From contig JAKFAO010000002.1 in assembly GCA_021527695.1 (NCBI GenBank), positions 1,178,501-1,242,500 of the forward strand: DNA of 64,000 nucleotides. Direction: 5' to 3'. Positions 11,538 to 24,179 of this stretch are shown in pieces. The notes beneath the pieces are model-generated. The model worked only from the letters and a program-made list of their open reading frames with translations, made no database searches and was not told where the DNA came from. Position numbers and translations under genes: made by a program. The DNA comes from Naematelia aurantialba. Its lineage: Eukaryota > Basidiomycota > Tremellomycetes > Tremellales > Naemateliaceae. Numbering within the stretch: position 1 is the first letter of the stretch; each line of letters begins with the position of its first letter.

Positions 11538-14500
11538 CTAGTTTTTGCGGCCCTTGGAGTGTGCTCCCCATCCCGTATCGTCATCTGCTAACGGCCCCAG
11601 AGGTCCATACCTTTCGTGTCCCGCGCCGCCACTCCGCTTCTTGGCGTGTCCCGCGCCACCCTGTCGGCTCTCGACCGAGCTGCTCATGCTGTCTCCAGAG
11701 TGCGGCATCTGTGGCGTACGTGGAGACTCGATCGGGGAATACGACATGTGGTCGTACCCGTACCCCGCACCGTTGGGATACCCGTTATTGTTCCCATGGC
11801 CATTGATAGGAGGTATGTGTGGCGGATTTGGAGGTGGCGTGTATGCTGAACGCTGTAAAGGAGAGGTAGCGTATGTCTGATGAGAGCGGAAAGACGGGGG
11901 AGGATCATCGAATCCGCCGTCCAAAATGGCGGCCATCTCGTCCATTCCTAGTGTCTCGCCACCAGGATGTGCGGCCTCAGCAGGAAGAGCGATTGGCGGA
12001 GGCGGGAAGGCCGGATTGTTCTCGTTATACTAGACATGTCAGCAACCAGGATGAATATCACTATAGTTATGACTTACCCCGCCGATCTCCGCTCCCCATA
12101 CGTCTTCCTCTGATGAGAAGACGCTTCCCGAGTCGCTGTCGTACTCTGATCTTGCATATGCCATCCTGCCTGGTGCCAGTCCTCGTTCCTCGCCATGGAA
12201 GCCGGAACCATATTGCTGCTCAAACTCCCTCCTCCTTCGCTCTTCTCTTCGAATCTTGCGCAATCGTGATCGCTCCCAATCTTCCCATCTTCGCAGTGGA
12301 ATTGTGGTCCCGTCAAAGACTGCAGTCTTGTCGTCGTGCCCTTTGGACCGTACCTCTCCCTCCACTCGTCTAGAATGACTGGTCAGCTCGAAATAGTCAG
12401 AGACTGAAACCAGCTCACCTAGTCTCGCCCCATGAGAAATCGTCAAAATGCCAAAACGAGTACACCGGTAATACAAAATTCCAAAGAGGCAGGGCAAGCA
12501 GATAACATACCATCCACGCCACATAGATGACTTTCCGGGTCGTGATGACGATCAGGATAGCCGGCAGCCCAAGGACAGCTGCAAGAAGCATAAGAGGGAT
12601 AGCTTCCTGAAAGGACTTGGGCGGCGTGATGATCGAGTTGACGATGAGGGCACCAGTCAGGCAGATTGCCACGGGGAGAACGACTGTGCCGACAAGGTCC
12701 ATGAACACCACGAATTGCATCGAAAAGCAGAATGTCCCACAGAGATCTCGCACTCGCACAAGCTCCATGAGATTGTGAACCGTAGAGTTGATCCATCTCC
12801 TGCGTTGGGAGAGGAGTACACTGAATGTATCGGGCGCGACCGTACGGCACTTCGCTTGAGGAAGGAAAACGTTCTTCCGGCGTGGAAAGGTCCGTAGCAT
12901 AATGGTGGAGAGGAACCGATCCTCGCCAAGAAGCAACAAATTCTTCTGGTGCAGGGTGTGGACCTCGGACTGAGAGTACTCGCGTACGATTTCGGGCTTG
13001 ACCAGAATCGGGACCCAGTCGTTGTCGGCATCCTTGCGTGCCTTGATGCGGTACATGGAGAAGCATCCAGGCAAACAGGTAACACCACCGAACACAGACT
13101 CAAAAGCCTTGACGTGGTGATGCGAAATGAAGTACTCGTAGACCTGAATAGCCGTGACCCATGATTGTCGCTTGTTGGCTATCCGAGTCTCGCCACAGAC
13201 TCCCATAATCATGTTGTCAGCGTGCATGCAGTTGACGAGGTGTTTCAGCGAGTCGGGGTAGATTTTGGTGTCTGCATCGACCTGACACGTCAGTGCCATT
13301 TTGGCAATGATGCTCACCATCAAGACCACCTCAAAGAAATCTGGGGTAACACCGGTCAATGTCTGCAGCTTGCGGAAAATGTCGAAGTCCAGAGGGCTCA
13401 TGCGGTCGTTGTACGTGACTCTCGAGAAGAACTGCATCATGATGAGTTGAGAGTCGCGTTTGCCTCTGTTGCCAGGTTTCTTGTCCTTGGCTTCGCTTGG
13501 GATACCACATTTGACGACTATAATAGTAGGCGTTCTATGGCCGTTTCTTGAGACTGCGTGGTGTAAGCGGGTAAAATATTATAGTTTGCGTCGAGGCCGC
13601 TCACCATAGTGCCCAGCATAGACCATGGCACGATTTTCGCGCTTTGTACCACTTCCGACAGCGATGTATCCCATCGGCATTGGATTGCCAAAGCGGGGAT
13701 CCGCATCAAGCATGCTCACGCAGATATCTGGCGTAGACTGCTTCTCCCCGGCTCCCGTAATCATTCCGTCACACACGATCCAAATAAGCTTTCTGGAATC
13801 TGAATAGTTGGTCGCCGCAATGGATTCAACAGTTCCTCGCACGGAGTCTTCGCCTTCCGAATAGCAGGTTACCAGACAGACCGCAAACAGCTCCGTGCCG
13901 ATGCGTTTCAAAGAGATGAGAGGATCGGGAGGGGGATTGACGAGGGTGGTTGAGGAGTTATTTGGGAGGCGCCCATTGGGCTTGCCCTTGAGTTTGCTTG
14001 GTGAGGTCTTTGACGCGCCAGCAGCCCATGGTGCGGTTCCTGTCTTGTTGTGTATCGACATGTTAGCGCCTTCGGGCATGACCGCCGGAGAAATAGCCGT
14101 GCGCCCGAGGTCTGTGGGCGGTCGGACCAACCGGGCAGACAAGAACCAAGTGAAGATGCACGCCATGGCGAATCGTACCAGCACTACGCCAAGGATGACA
14201 ACCAGTGATGTATACAGGAACAGCGAGGATACGAAGCAACCGGGTGCAATCTTGTCTATCCGGCCTGCGAGATACCTCGTTTGCAAGCAGGACACGACAT
14301 CGCGAGTCGATTTGCGATTGTAAAACAGCATGGTAGCGTCTTTGCCGGAAGAAGACTGATTGAATAGGACTTGTCGAATTGCCTGATCAACAGGGTCATT
14401 GGCGATGGCATCGGGGTTGCCCGATATATAAGGTGACATATTCAGCACAAAGCCATCAATGACCATGTAATCGCTCAGGCTCGCCACTTGATCCCAGCTG

Positions 14501-15302
14501 TAACCCTCGAAGAGTGATGTATTCTGGATCGAGAGAGACTCGAATGTCGCGTCGGACATCTTGGCTAGGGGACAGGCTTGCAAAGTACCGTTACCCCGAT
14601 TGGCGGATGTCGCTGACGAAGCGCAGAGTGGAGTCGAGGCATAGCGAAAGGAAGAGCTACATTCGGGATAATCTGTGGCGTTGCGGATGAATAGATTTGT
14701 AATGTCTTGTCCGGACATTTGCTCAGAAATGCTGTAAAAGTCGACATTCGTTTGCGTTTTTGACGTGGAGACATTGAAGACCCATCCCGATATGCTCAAG
14801 GTAACTGCTACATTAGCAGCGTTCCAGCATTGTATCCCATCCACTCACGGTCATCACTTCCCAATCTTCTATAAACATTCGTGTTTCCAGTGTCTCCGCC
14901 GGGACATAACGCCCGTTGTAAGCCCATGGTGGCGAAGCCCACGACCGCGCCGAGCAGAATTGCGATCCAACATAGAGTGATCTTTTCGCGCCAAGCCTGC
15001 CGAGATTGCTTTTCCTTGATCCCAAACAACTGCAGCAGGGCGGGTGGTGCCCAGAAAGTCGTCGCATAGGTCCATATGACCCACCAGTCCCAGGTGCTCG
15101 GACCGCCGGCGGCGAACGACGCTGGGGAAGAGGCGTCGAAGGACGCTATTGGAGGTGGGGCGATGAGAGGAGCTGGGGGAACATGTCGTTCTGGCCGAGT
15201 AAGGGTCTTGCCCCTCTTGAGAGAGGCACCCCGTGTTGGTTGGCGCGTTGGGAGCGGCTTGGTGGACGTAAATGGCAGAGGCGCATTGTCGAAACGTGCC
15301 AT
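11538..15302 (-). CDS. Class IV chitin synthase (Chs3 type)
   Basis: Processive family-2 glycosyltransferase of the plasma membrane that polymerises GlcNAc from UDP-GlcNAc into cell-wall chitin. The product is about 1,150 residues, as expected for class IV. An N-terminal basic, Pro-rich cytosolic stretch precedes two hydrophobic spans ([37 protein letters not shown]). Next come a cytochrome-b5-like region starting at [20 protein letters not shown] and a third span ([20 protein letters not shown]). The catalytic core carries [37 protein letters not shown] (D-x-D), [25 protein letters not shown] and [13 protein letters not shown]-terminal spans and [10 protein letters not shown] follow, then a Gly/Asn/Pro-rich tail with ADDDTGWG. 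A 36-nt intron at 13282-13317 falls just before the DAD motif and has no stop. Start 15302 gives [11 protein letters not shown]; a long GC-rich leader lies upstream. Confidence 0.92.
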
Positions 15303-16252
15303 CGCAGTTCACTGGACACGACCTCGGGCAAAAAGGGTTGGGTTACCGAAGAACGGCCGGGCAGGTCATTGGCGTCCCCACCGCTCGATTGAGCGGTCGA
15401 CTTGGTCTGAGGGAGTAGGTGATTATATCGTCTCCCCGAAGACTTGGCCAAGAAGTAGGAAGCTGAAGGACTAGGCTGTAGTTTGGAAAGCGAGGTTCTG
15501 GAAGAGATGAGAAAGCAAAGGGGATTGGTGGAAACACAAAGGACCAGGGCCGTTTTCCCAATGAGCTACAGTAGCTGGGGGGGTGTGCGCATACGCCCCG
15601 GTCTCTTAGCAGGTCGATATGTGTCGAGTGTCGCGTCGCTAGCTCTGGTGGATAGCGAGTGGACCGTCTCGAGTTGCTGTGTAAGTTGGAGAATGTATGG
15701 CAAGATGAATAGAGAAGAGAAGAGCGACCAAAAATCAAGGGCAAGAGGTGAAACGCGTCCAACACGCCCTCACACGCCTATTTCAGGGAATGTAATAACA
15801 ACAGACCACATGATAAATAGGCGTGCGTACAGCTCTGCAAGCCTATGCCTGGTGTCGTCGAAGATCTTTGCATTCTCCTCCTTGGCTGTACTCGACTCCA
15901 TCATGAGCTTTCGCTCGCATATGAATGCAGCGTTCCCATGATGATCTTTAAGCTAGGGTAAGCAAAGTCGGAATCCAATCTTGTGTGCTTATCGGGTGAC
16001 GGGACGGGGTGAGGGGACGGCGACAAATTCATCCAAGTCCTGGTAGGAATGCCAGATTCATCATACTACTCATTCGCTCGAGTCAGACGCAGTGCACGGA
16101 CTCTGCAGTGCCTCGTAACGAGTGCAAAGCTCATCACAGCGACGAGTACTGACCTTGAGTGGCAGGTTGATAATGCAAGGGCTGGACAGGCGAGGACCGC
16201 ATGGTCGTCAGATTCTTTGCCGGCATTGACCGAGTCTTTCCAACTGGGGTGA
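15303..16252. other. Divergent intergenic region, chitin synthase and GNAT gene
   Basis: About 950 bases between the chitin synthase start (minus) and the acetyltransferase start (plus). Open frames up to 140 codons at 15343-15765 are Ser/Pro/Arg-rich, overlap in opposite frames and lack any family motif. They are treated as promoter and leader sequence. Nothing else was seen. Confidence 0.45.
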
Positions 16253-17222
16253 ATGAGTGCGCTACAAATCAACACTTCTGACCTTCATGCTGTCGTAGCT
16301 TCATCAGACCACACTATGCAGAAGGGTAAGGAGCTCGAGGAACCTTGTATCCCCAGATCACGTCGATTGGATCGGGTCTTGTGGGATGAGCAGAAAGACG
16401 AGCCTTATATACATGTTTGCGAGGGTGTCCGCCTGACTCCCACACGTGCTGGCGATGTGGATGCTTGGGTTAGTCACCTCTCTCTCCCTCTGCCTGCGCT
16501 GCCCTCTCACGCTTGCAGTACGAATTATACAACGCCCCGGATGTGGTCCGCAATGCATATCTACGAAAAAAACCGTGAGAGACCCTATCTGGCCGCCGAA
16601 CTGATCCGATAGATATACTCGCGAGATAGCGCAGGCTCGGGTTGATGCTGCTATCCAGGAGCAAGTATCGATGATCCGCCAGTTGAGAGAGGGAGTAGAC
16701 GCCATGAGTGAAAGTCCTTTCACAGTCATCCGCTCATATCTTGCCGGCGAGCTCATGGGTTCGTAAACAAGAGCCGGATTCTCCAGTGCGCTTTGCTGAT
16801 CCAAGCTATAGGTGGCATCGACGTGTATCCTTCAGACGACCACCCCCTACCTGCGTCATCAGACCAGACCTCGGAATTGGCCTGGGTGAATCAGTCTTGG
16901 GACATTGGATACAATTTGCGCCCGGCGTTCGTTGGGAAGGGCTACATGAAAGCAACTGTCAAGGCCCTGATCGAGGGATACGTGGTGCCGGTAATGCGGA
17001 TCAAGCGACTTGGTGCTGTGAGTCAAGATGTCCCTCGTAGGCGGAGAAGATGTCCCTAATATTGTATAGGAGGTGCGCCATGATCACGCCGTATCACTAT
17101 CGATCCTTCGTTCACATGGCTTTGAAGAGGTTTATCGATTTGAACAAGAGACCGCGCCCGAGTCTGGTGTCAAGCCATTCACATCGATAAAGCTGCAAGG
17201 GTGGTTTTCTGACCAGTTATAG
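16253..17222 (+). CDS. GNAT-family N-acetyltransferase (RimJ/RimL-like)
   Basis: Predicted acetyl-CoA-dependent N-acetyltransferase; the substrate is not predictable. The N-terminal half reads VRLTPTRAGDVDAWYELYNAPDVV, the usual first strand and helix of RimJ/RimL-type GNATs. The acetyl-CoA site region is SWDIGYNLRPAFVGKGYMKATVKALIEGYV, where VGKGYMKA corresponds to the R/Q-x-x-G-x-G/A loop. The last strand region is HDHAVSLSILRSHGFEEV. Introns read: one after DVDAW (starting at 16469), one near 16575-16613, one from gttcgtaaac to ctatag (about 16758-16811) joining MG to GIDVY, and one near 17019-17070. The product is about 250 residues. Stop 17220-17222. It is convergent with the prolyl oligopeptidase gene, 241 bases away. 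Confidence 0.75.
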
Positions 17223-17463
17223 TCGTCGCTATTCACTGCCTACGTCTTGGGAAACCCCGGTTTTGTCATGTTGTTCCGTTAGACAGGGGACTTGACAGAA
17301 GGTTGAGCTGTTGCGACACCAGAGTTACTAGCACGCGGGCTCTTCAGGTCCCTGACGCGTCTTTGATGGGACCTGTATGCATGCTCTAACGACATCTACT
17401 ATTGGATTCTGATCCCCGAGCTCCAACCTTCACCCTCATGTGAGGAACTCTGAGCGTGGGACT

Positions 17464-20301
17464 TTACCCGCCATCGGCAGAGGAGAGAGTGGACACCATA
17501 AAGATCAAGCGGTCGACGACTTCTTCGACCTTTTGCTGTGTTGTCTTGCTGCCCGCTGGTCATGTATTAGTAACGTTAAATACTTGGGCCTCCTTACCTT
17601 CGTGGCCGGCATTGCTGTAAATTCTGCCTAAGCTGCGAGAGGTCAGGGACGGTCCTTCTCAGAGTGGACTTACAAAACGTTCTGATTAAGCGGTTTCCGA
17701 TCTGTGTTCGTCAGCGCCGACCTCTTCCACACCCAACAAATGTACGTTGCAGCTCTGCCAAATACTTGAGCGAGTGAGCTGGAATTACTCGATTGTCGTG
17801 GTCTGCGGTCGTCACCAATATGGCCGGATACAGTCTTGAGGGTTCGGGGTCGACATTATGGAGCGGCGACAGCTTGTGAATCACAGGCAAGGCCGCCGGA
17901 TCGTCAGGTGAGCCATACTCTGACATCCACAAACGACCTAATGTCTGACATCTTCAGCATACTGTCGTATGACGGGCTACATACGAATTTGTGGAAGCGG
18001 ACCAGGTCGGTAATCCCGACATCCATTATGGCAGTCCCGAAGAGGCCAGGATGGCGATTCGTCGTAGCAGAAACAAGCAGACCACCGTTTGAGAGTCCGT
18101 AGACGGCAGTGAGCGAAGGAATGGATAGACCCTCAGCGTGAATGTATTTCCCTGCGCAGGCGAAATCTTCAAACGCGACCCAGCGGTTGACACCCAACGC
18201 CGCTTCGTGCCAGGCCATACCGTACTCCCCTCCCCCTCGGATCCCCGGGATTGCAACTCTGCATATCAGCACATCATCCGTGCGACACACGACTCACATC
18301 CCTTGCATTGATCGGATGAAGGTTGAGAAGAGCGGATCGAAATGCGGGGTGAGCGGAACAGCGAACCCGCCATAGGCGTGAAGAAGGGTTGGACTAGGGC
18401 ACGAGCGGTCCAGCTTCTTCGCGTAGACGACGAACATCGGGATCTGGACACCGTCGTGTGAAGGATAGAAGACTTGTTCACAAATGAGATCTTCTGCAGG
18501 CGGCGGGTTGCATGTTTCCAGGCGATCAAGAACGACACCCAGCTTTCCGGAAGAACCCACGAGGCGACCGCTCAGGACGTAGGGAGGGGCCACAAAGGTC
18601 TCTACAGTCATGTAGAAGATGTCACTGTCCTGTTTGCTCGATACTGTCGATACAGTCGCATGTTTTGGGATCACGACTGCATGTGTCTCGTCGTTTGCCT
18701 CATTGAGCTCTTGAGGTGGTACAGGGATTTCGGACTGGAGAGAGGCTTGCGCAGTGCCTCGGGTGGCGTTGGCGTCGGCGGATCCGATGGGCATGCCTGT
18801 GATTGCGTCGACAAACACCACCGCTGCACAGGCATCGCGGAGGTAGATCAACACGAGCATCCGGTCGCCGACCAAGTGTGCGGATTGCAAGTACAGGCCA
18901 TTGCGTTCACGAGGAACTAATTCCCTGAGAGGCAGCTTGCCCTGCGGCGTTGTCGCGTCCCAGTCTGCAGAGTCAAAGTCTAGCACGCGCCCTTCGACCA
19001 CGCCATCGGCGTTGGACGTGAAGATGTGGCGATCAGAGGAGAGAGTGCCGATATCTGCAAAATTGAGCTACCGCCACCCTGCGTCTCTACTCACATTTTG
19101 TCTCGCCCGTGTAACCCGTGGAAATCCATTTGGACTCTTCTAGCAGCAAGCTATCCAGCTTGGCACCAAGGGCCTCGTGATCTGGAAACAGCGCTGCAGG
19201 AATCTCGAACATCAAGGTTTCCGATTCGGGGTTGGTATTGCGATAAATGTCAAACATCACCCAGGCTCGTCTACCGCTGTCGAGTGATTCGTCCGCCGAA
19301 CAGAGTCGAGGGCGCCCAATCATGAGATTACTGGCGAGCTGACCGGTCCCATACCAGACCAAGGAATCCGCAGACTGCGGACTTCCTATTCGGTGGTAGT
19401 AAATCCCGAACTGACCGTCGGCGAGACTCAGACTTGAGCCTTGTTCCTCGTCAATGGCTTTCTTATATAGGAAGCCCTGTGAGACCGTCAGTCGCATCCT
19501 CTGCTGAAACCCACCTTATTCCCGATCCAAGTCGCACCAAAAGTGAACTTGGATTGATACAAGTCATCGTCTACTGATTGCCTGGTCCGAGTGTCGTATG
19601 TTCGGAGCCGTTGCCAATCCGAACTGGAGGCGATTGAGTATTTGGTAGATGGACAACTGATTGGACGCTCACCCGGATTCTTGCAACACGGCACACCAGT
19701 AGCGCCCATTTGGACTCCAGCTGTAGGCGTACAGAGACATGTGCTCCTCGCCGTTCGGGTCGAATACCAGCTCCGGCCCCATACGGTCCACTGTTGGGGG
19801 CCTTCCAAAGTCCCTCTTGAGGTTGGTCGACCGCACAAATACATCCCGGGCTGTCGCGCCATCGTTGTAGGTCCAGTAATGATAGCCATCTCCTTGCAAC
19901 ATTGGGCAGCTCGTACGCTCGTACGTGTAGTTGTGCTGGACTGCAGCCTCCAGCTCGCCTCGCAAACTGTGATCGTTGAGGAATGGCATAGAAAGCTGCC
20001 AGGTCAGCCGTCTCGTCCACAGCCAGCAACATACCGCATTCTGTTGACTGATAAAGCGTTGCGCAGCCTCGGATTCAAAGTCTTCCAATGCTCGCCATGG
20101 ATCCTTGACCTGGACGCCATGAATGATCTCGGTCACTCCACCCGTCGACGGCGGAGCTGGGTAGTCCCATGACGCCGACGTTGAGGCGCCATCTCCATGG
20201 TTAAAGGCTCGATTGCCGATCTCTGGCTCCCCCCATTTGACTGGAATGCGGGTCTGCTCTAGAGAAGAGTGGGCCACGCTGCCACCGATCCCAAACATCA
20301 C
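17464..20301 (-). CDS. Prolyl oligopeptidase (peptidase family S9A)
   Basis: Cytosolic serine peptidase that cleaves short peptides after proline. There is no convincing signal peptide. The N-terminus reads WDYPAPPSTGG, then IIHGVQVKDPWRALEDFES, the standard entry to the fold. It is followed by repeated beta-propeller blades (for example YAYSWSPNGRYW and GQFGIYYHRIG). The hydrolase domain has YGGFAVPLTPHF, RGGGEYGMAWHEAA, then YGLSNGGLLVSA with the nucleophile Ser, VVTTADHDNRV-like DHDNRVIPAHSLKY with the catalytic Asp, and NAGHEAG with the catalytic His. The nucleophile elbow GLSNGG differs from the usual GGSNGG, and DHDNRV differs from the usual DHDDRV; the catalytic Asp and the neighbouring Arg are kept. 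The last exons are short: removing introns near 17565-17606, 17625-17675 and 17696-17740 gives an ending of about VEEVVDRL...SADGG, with stop at 17464. Confidence 0.87.
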
Positions 20302-20579
20302 AGCCCTAGCCTGTCAGTAGGCAAAGACTGGCTGGCGTTCGACATTCGTTAATCTGATAAAGAAAAATAGACATCGCGTGCCGCAATGCGGCCGAAATCA
20401 ACGGGGCGCCTATTCTTGCTGTCCTCTGTAGCTCCGAGCCAATGTCTCTATAAAGAGGAGCAATCCGCACCGCGCTTGACATACAGATCTAAAGCACAAG
20501 CTGTGAATATATAACAACAAGACGACACCTTTGCTGGCCCACATATCTTGACTGTGAGACAAAAACATAGGCCCCATCT

Positions 20580-22862
20580 CTAAATCAACAAAACTCCAGA
20601 CTCCCAGCCCATGTCCCTCATCGTCTGTCTCCAGCAGACTCTGGTACCACGACCTCCCGCGTCGCGCCTCTTCCACACTTCCTCCATCAATTTGAGCGCT
20701 TGCGACGAGTTCCCAAATGCTGCTGCATCAGGTCCGAGGTGCTGAAAGCGACGACGGAAGAAGGCTTGCTGCGCAGAAGTATGGCAGTGACACCCAGCGA
20801 GGGTGATAGGCAACACGAGGGCGCGGTTGATATTTGCATCTGAATGCTGCAGATCGAGTCTTTGGAGCGCCTCGGTCGTATCCTGCACTGCCTGCGCGAC
20901 CTCGAGTACTAGTAGATCAGCATGTGTTTGCGTGTTCGACCTACCGTTTGGATATGGCCCGTTCACTACGATCGCCAAGTATACTCGAGTAGCACTGCGG
21001 AATACATCGCCGAGGATCGCCAGTGAAGCTGCTGACATGTCGCCATCGATCTGTATGGGCGGCACTGGCGGAACCGCCTCGTCCTCCCAATCCTGCCTGC
21101 GAACCAGCCTTTCGACCCTACCAGCCCGTCGCATTAGTTCGCTTATGGACAAACGCCCCTCTGTTTCCGCTGATTCTTTCCATTCCGATAGTTGCGCAAT
21201 TTCGGCAAGCGCGAGAAGCTACCATGAGTAAGTATCGTGCTTCCTACACTCACAGTCAGGTTGTCACAACCCATAAGATGTTCCATGGACAAATAGCAGT
21301 GCTCAGGTGGAGCAGCGCCGAGGAGGATCCGGTAGGTGGGTAAGAGTCGCGAGCCCTCATTGGTGGAGACCGAGGCCAGAATGTCGATCCAGATCATCGC
21401 AGATAGCAGTGGTCGGTAACGCTGCCACGGGCTGGTCGGGTCGTTCATGGCGCTGAGGGTATTAGCTCATCATTGCAGGGCGAGACGAGGGAGGGAGGGG
21501 GTCTGTTTGTTGCCGGGAAGAGGGGGAGGGAGGCGGGGGGTCTAGTCAGAGTTTTCTTTGGAGACAGGAAAAACCGGCCAAAAGGGAGTCTGTTGATAGG
21601 ACCTATGAGAAAACTCACCCTAATGGGCCTTCACCAAACCCTCCCGGTGATCTTGCTAATGCCGCCGCAAGCAGTCGCTGTGAGGTTGCGCAGAGCTCGC
21701 GCCACTCCTTGGAAGTCCCACCAGTAAAGCACACGAATGAGACGGCGAATAGCGTCGGAATGATCACATCTTCGGAGATCACTCCTTCGTGCGCCTTTCG
21801 TCGTAAGCGGTCAAGTGATTCGGCGTGGGCTGTAGATGCTGCAACAATGTCCTTGTCCGTTTGGCCAGCATCACAAGAGACCGTCCCGAGGAGACCATAG
21901 GGCTTGCGTGTCCGTTGTGCACCCATATGAAGCGCGGACAGCGAAGCAACACTGTTGAGAATATCCATATTAGCCATGGCGAGGGGAGCAACCAGATCGG
22001 ATATGGGCTGCTTGTCGAATCGGTATTGCAGAGGGAGAACGACGTGGACGTAATGGTGTAGATAGGTGAGGTCGGGACCAGCCGATGGTATCGAGGGGGC
22101 CGGGGAAGGTGAGAGCAAAGAGAGAAATGCTTGTTGCAGTGGTGGAGAGTTGGCGACGGAGAGCGACTGGGGTGTTGCGCCGGTGAGTTGTGCACACAGC
22201 GTGTTCCAAAAATCTTCCAGCTCGTTCGTGTAGGGTAAAGATGTCCCGTCTTGTGGTTGCCAATGGTGTGAGGTTGTGCTTTCGACCATCAGACGTCTCC
22301 ATTCTGATACGTTATCTATCCCAGACTCTGGTGAGGGTTGTCTATCGATGTCTAAAGGCGACGGCGACTCCTCCCCGTGGACTAGTTTCTTTGCTTCGGG
22401 CGTGAGACTAGCACTGCGCAGCGTCGATCCGTTGTGTCGTTCGTCACTTTCATATGTGTCCTGGGCTTTCATAATCCGCCGCGTGTAGTGAATCGTGCGC
22501 CTTCTGTTGATTGTGAGTGGGAGTAAAGGTGGCCCGTCCTTGGTTGTGTGGACAGCTTTGGGACTCACATATCCTGCTTTGCTCTCTTGGCATTGTAATC
22601 GTTCCTCAACCATTCGGGCCGTTTAACACCGTATCCCATACACTCGATCCCGAGCCTCGAGCAGGTTGCGCACACCGGCTTGCCCTCGTCGCAGCGCTGG
22701 AGACGTCAGCTGTAAAACCAAGTGCATGTGAGATAATGTAGACACCTTCTTCCGCAGTCTGCAAGTGATACAGCCCGTCTTGGCTCGTTTGGACATCGAG
22801 TAGGATCGCTCCGATGAGCTGGGGCTGATAGCTTGCTGAGCTGCGCCATCCAGATCCGACAT
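20580..22862 (-). CDS. Zn(2)Cys6 transcription factor with Fungal_trans_2-like domain
   Basis: Nuclear regulator of unknown targets. Near the N-terminus the spliced product holds CITCRLRKKRC, then six residues, CATCSRLGIEC, a complete CX2CX6CX6CX2CX6C cluster. The intron starting gtgtct and ending tctccag interrupts it in phase 0 between KK and RC. The motif continues to GYGVKRPEWL, a typical post-cluster stretch. The central part (LEDFWNTLCAQL; LTYLHHYVHVVLPLQYRF; LAMANMDILNSVASLSALHMG) and the C-terminal part (ISELMRRAGRVERLVRR; VFRSATRVYLAIVV; LVLPITLAGCHC; FGNSSQALKLMEEVW) match the helical effector domain of the UPC2/PRO1-type fungal regulators. The start at 22862 (MSDLDGAAQQA) is chosen because the upstream frame is closed. 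It lies 278 bases downstream of the prolyl oligopeptidase start on the same strand. Confidence 0.83.
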
Positions 22863-23145
22863 GTTCGACACGAGGCGGCGGTAGCGCCACGCTCTAGCAC
22901 TTGAAGTGTAGTATGGGATGTAGATGTGGTGGGTGTTGTAATCAGATAAATCAGCTCGCCGAGCGGCAATTTTTTGCCGCCAAGAGCTATTTTCTTCTTC
23001 CTGCACTTGATGGGCAGCTTTGCTGTTTGGCTCATTTGTCTCGGCTCGAGTCGAGACGCTGGCAGCTCGTGCTGGGGTGCATGTCGACTGCCTATGGGCT
23101 GGAGCATCGGTATGACATGAAAATGCTACAAAGTTTGTATACAAG

Positions 23146-24179
23146 CTAGCTGCTCGCCGTGGTGACCACCTGCTGCTGCGCATGCCACACGGATCTGAGA
23201 CCGCCCCATGACATGATCCATGATGAGAACGACTGGAATGGTTGCTCCACTACGAGGTCTGGATCGCCCTCATCGACCCGAGCATCGTCCAGTCCCGGAC
23301 AGTGCATCGACCTCTTTTCGACAATCTCCCCGTCCTGCATGATCCAAATGACGTCGTTCCTAAGAGAGGATCAAACTGGGTACAAGGCAAGAACGCTTTC
23401 AGAGCGACTTACCGATTATCTGGATAGGTCCTCCGTGCATTCGGTGCACCCAGTGCCGTGGCGATGACGTTCAGGTCTCGATGCTTCTGCAAAAGGATGA
23501 TCAGCTACAATACACAAACGTCAAGTCGTGAACCCCAACCTACCCAGCTGATTAGGATATCCGCGTACGAGTGCTTTGCAAAGTCCTCGATTTTGCCTAC
23601 GACACAGCTGGCCTCCGCGTTGGCGCTGCAGTAACACGTCAGCTCTGGGACGGACCACCAAGGGGCTGTAAACAATGCCACACACCACTCAATGTCGATG
23701 TCGAGGCCAAGGTCCTGTGCAAGAGGTGCGACGGTAGCATATGTCCTTTCGGTATCCTTCACATCGGGGTCTCGAGGTGCCGCAAAGATCAAGTCTATGT
23801 CGTACTCGGATTCGTTGGCAAACAGCTGTGGCGAAAGGCATCAGCTCGTCACATTCTGAAAGTGGTCACGAGAAACCCGCTTCACCGTTCTGATGTACTG
23901 CGCTCGTTCCAGCCCCTTGTCACTCAGTCCCTCGGGGAACTTTCTTCCAGGCTCCCCATGACCATCCCCGGGCGGTCCCCAGGGTGGGAGATGCGGCCAC
24001 CAGCTCCTAGTGGGGGGTCTTCCTGCTTGCTGAGCGTGGGCGAAGCCCTTTTCGGCATGGCGGATGAAAATAATCCGGTTCGAGTAACTGGGTCGGATGG
24101 ATGGAGTAGGCTTGGCAGCCACATTTGACACTATCAACACCACGACCAAGAGCACTGACAGCGACAGTGATTGTCTCAT
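23146..24179 (-). CDS. Secreted histidine-phosphatase-superfamily protein
   Basis: Phosphoglycerate-mutase-like hydrolase fold in which a His is transiently phosphorylated. The N-terminus RQSLSLSVLLVVVLIVSNVAA is a clear signal peptide. NRIIFIRHAEKG carries the nucleophile His (RHA in place of the commoner RHG). The middle reads GLSDKGLERAQYIRTV, the usual DKG..QA helix. LIFAAPRDPDVKDTERTYATVAPLAQDLGLDID is the second strand-helix. After removing an intron, ISWKHRDLNVIATALG supplies the second catalytic His. The C-terminal exon (DVIWIMQDGEIVEKRSMHCPG...SSWIMSWGGL) completes a product of about 270 residues. A Pro/Gly-rich stretch (WPHLPPWGPPGDGHG) is inserted after the RHA motif. Substrate unknown; the closest fungal pattern is small secreted phosphatase-like proteins. 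Start chosen at the Met directly before the signal sequence. Confidence 0.75.

Noticed and set aside
15343..15765. 140-codon open frame upstream of the chitin synthase on the same strand
   Set aside because: Ser/Pro/Arg-rich composition without motifs, overlapping open frames on the other strand; better explained as leader and promoter.
22623..23183. 186-codon minus-strand open frame around the second zinc-cluster start
   Set aside because: It reads through the first intron and the upstream promoter; the zinc cluster is complete only in the spliced model starting at 22862.
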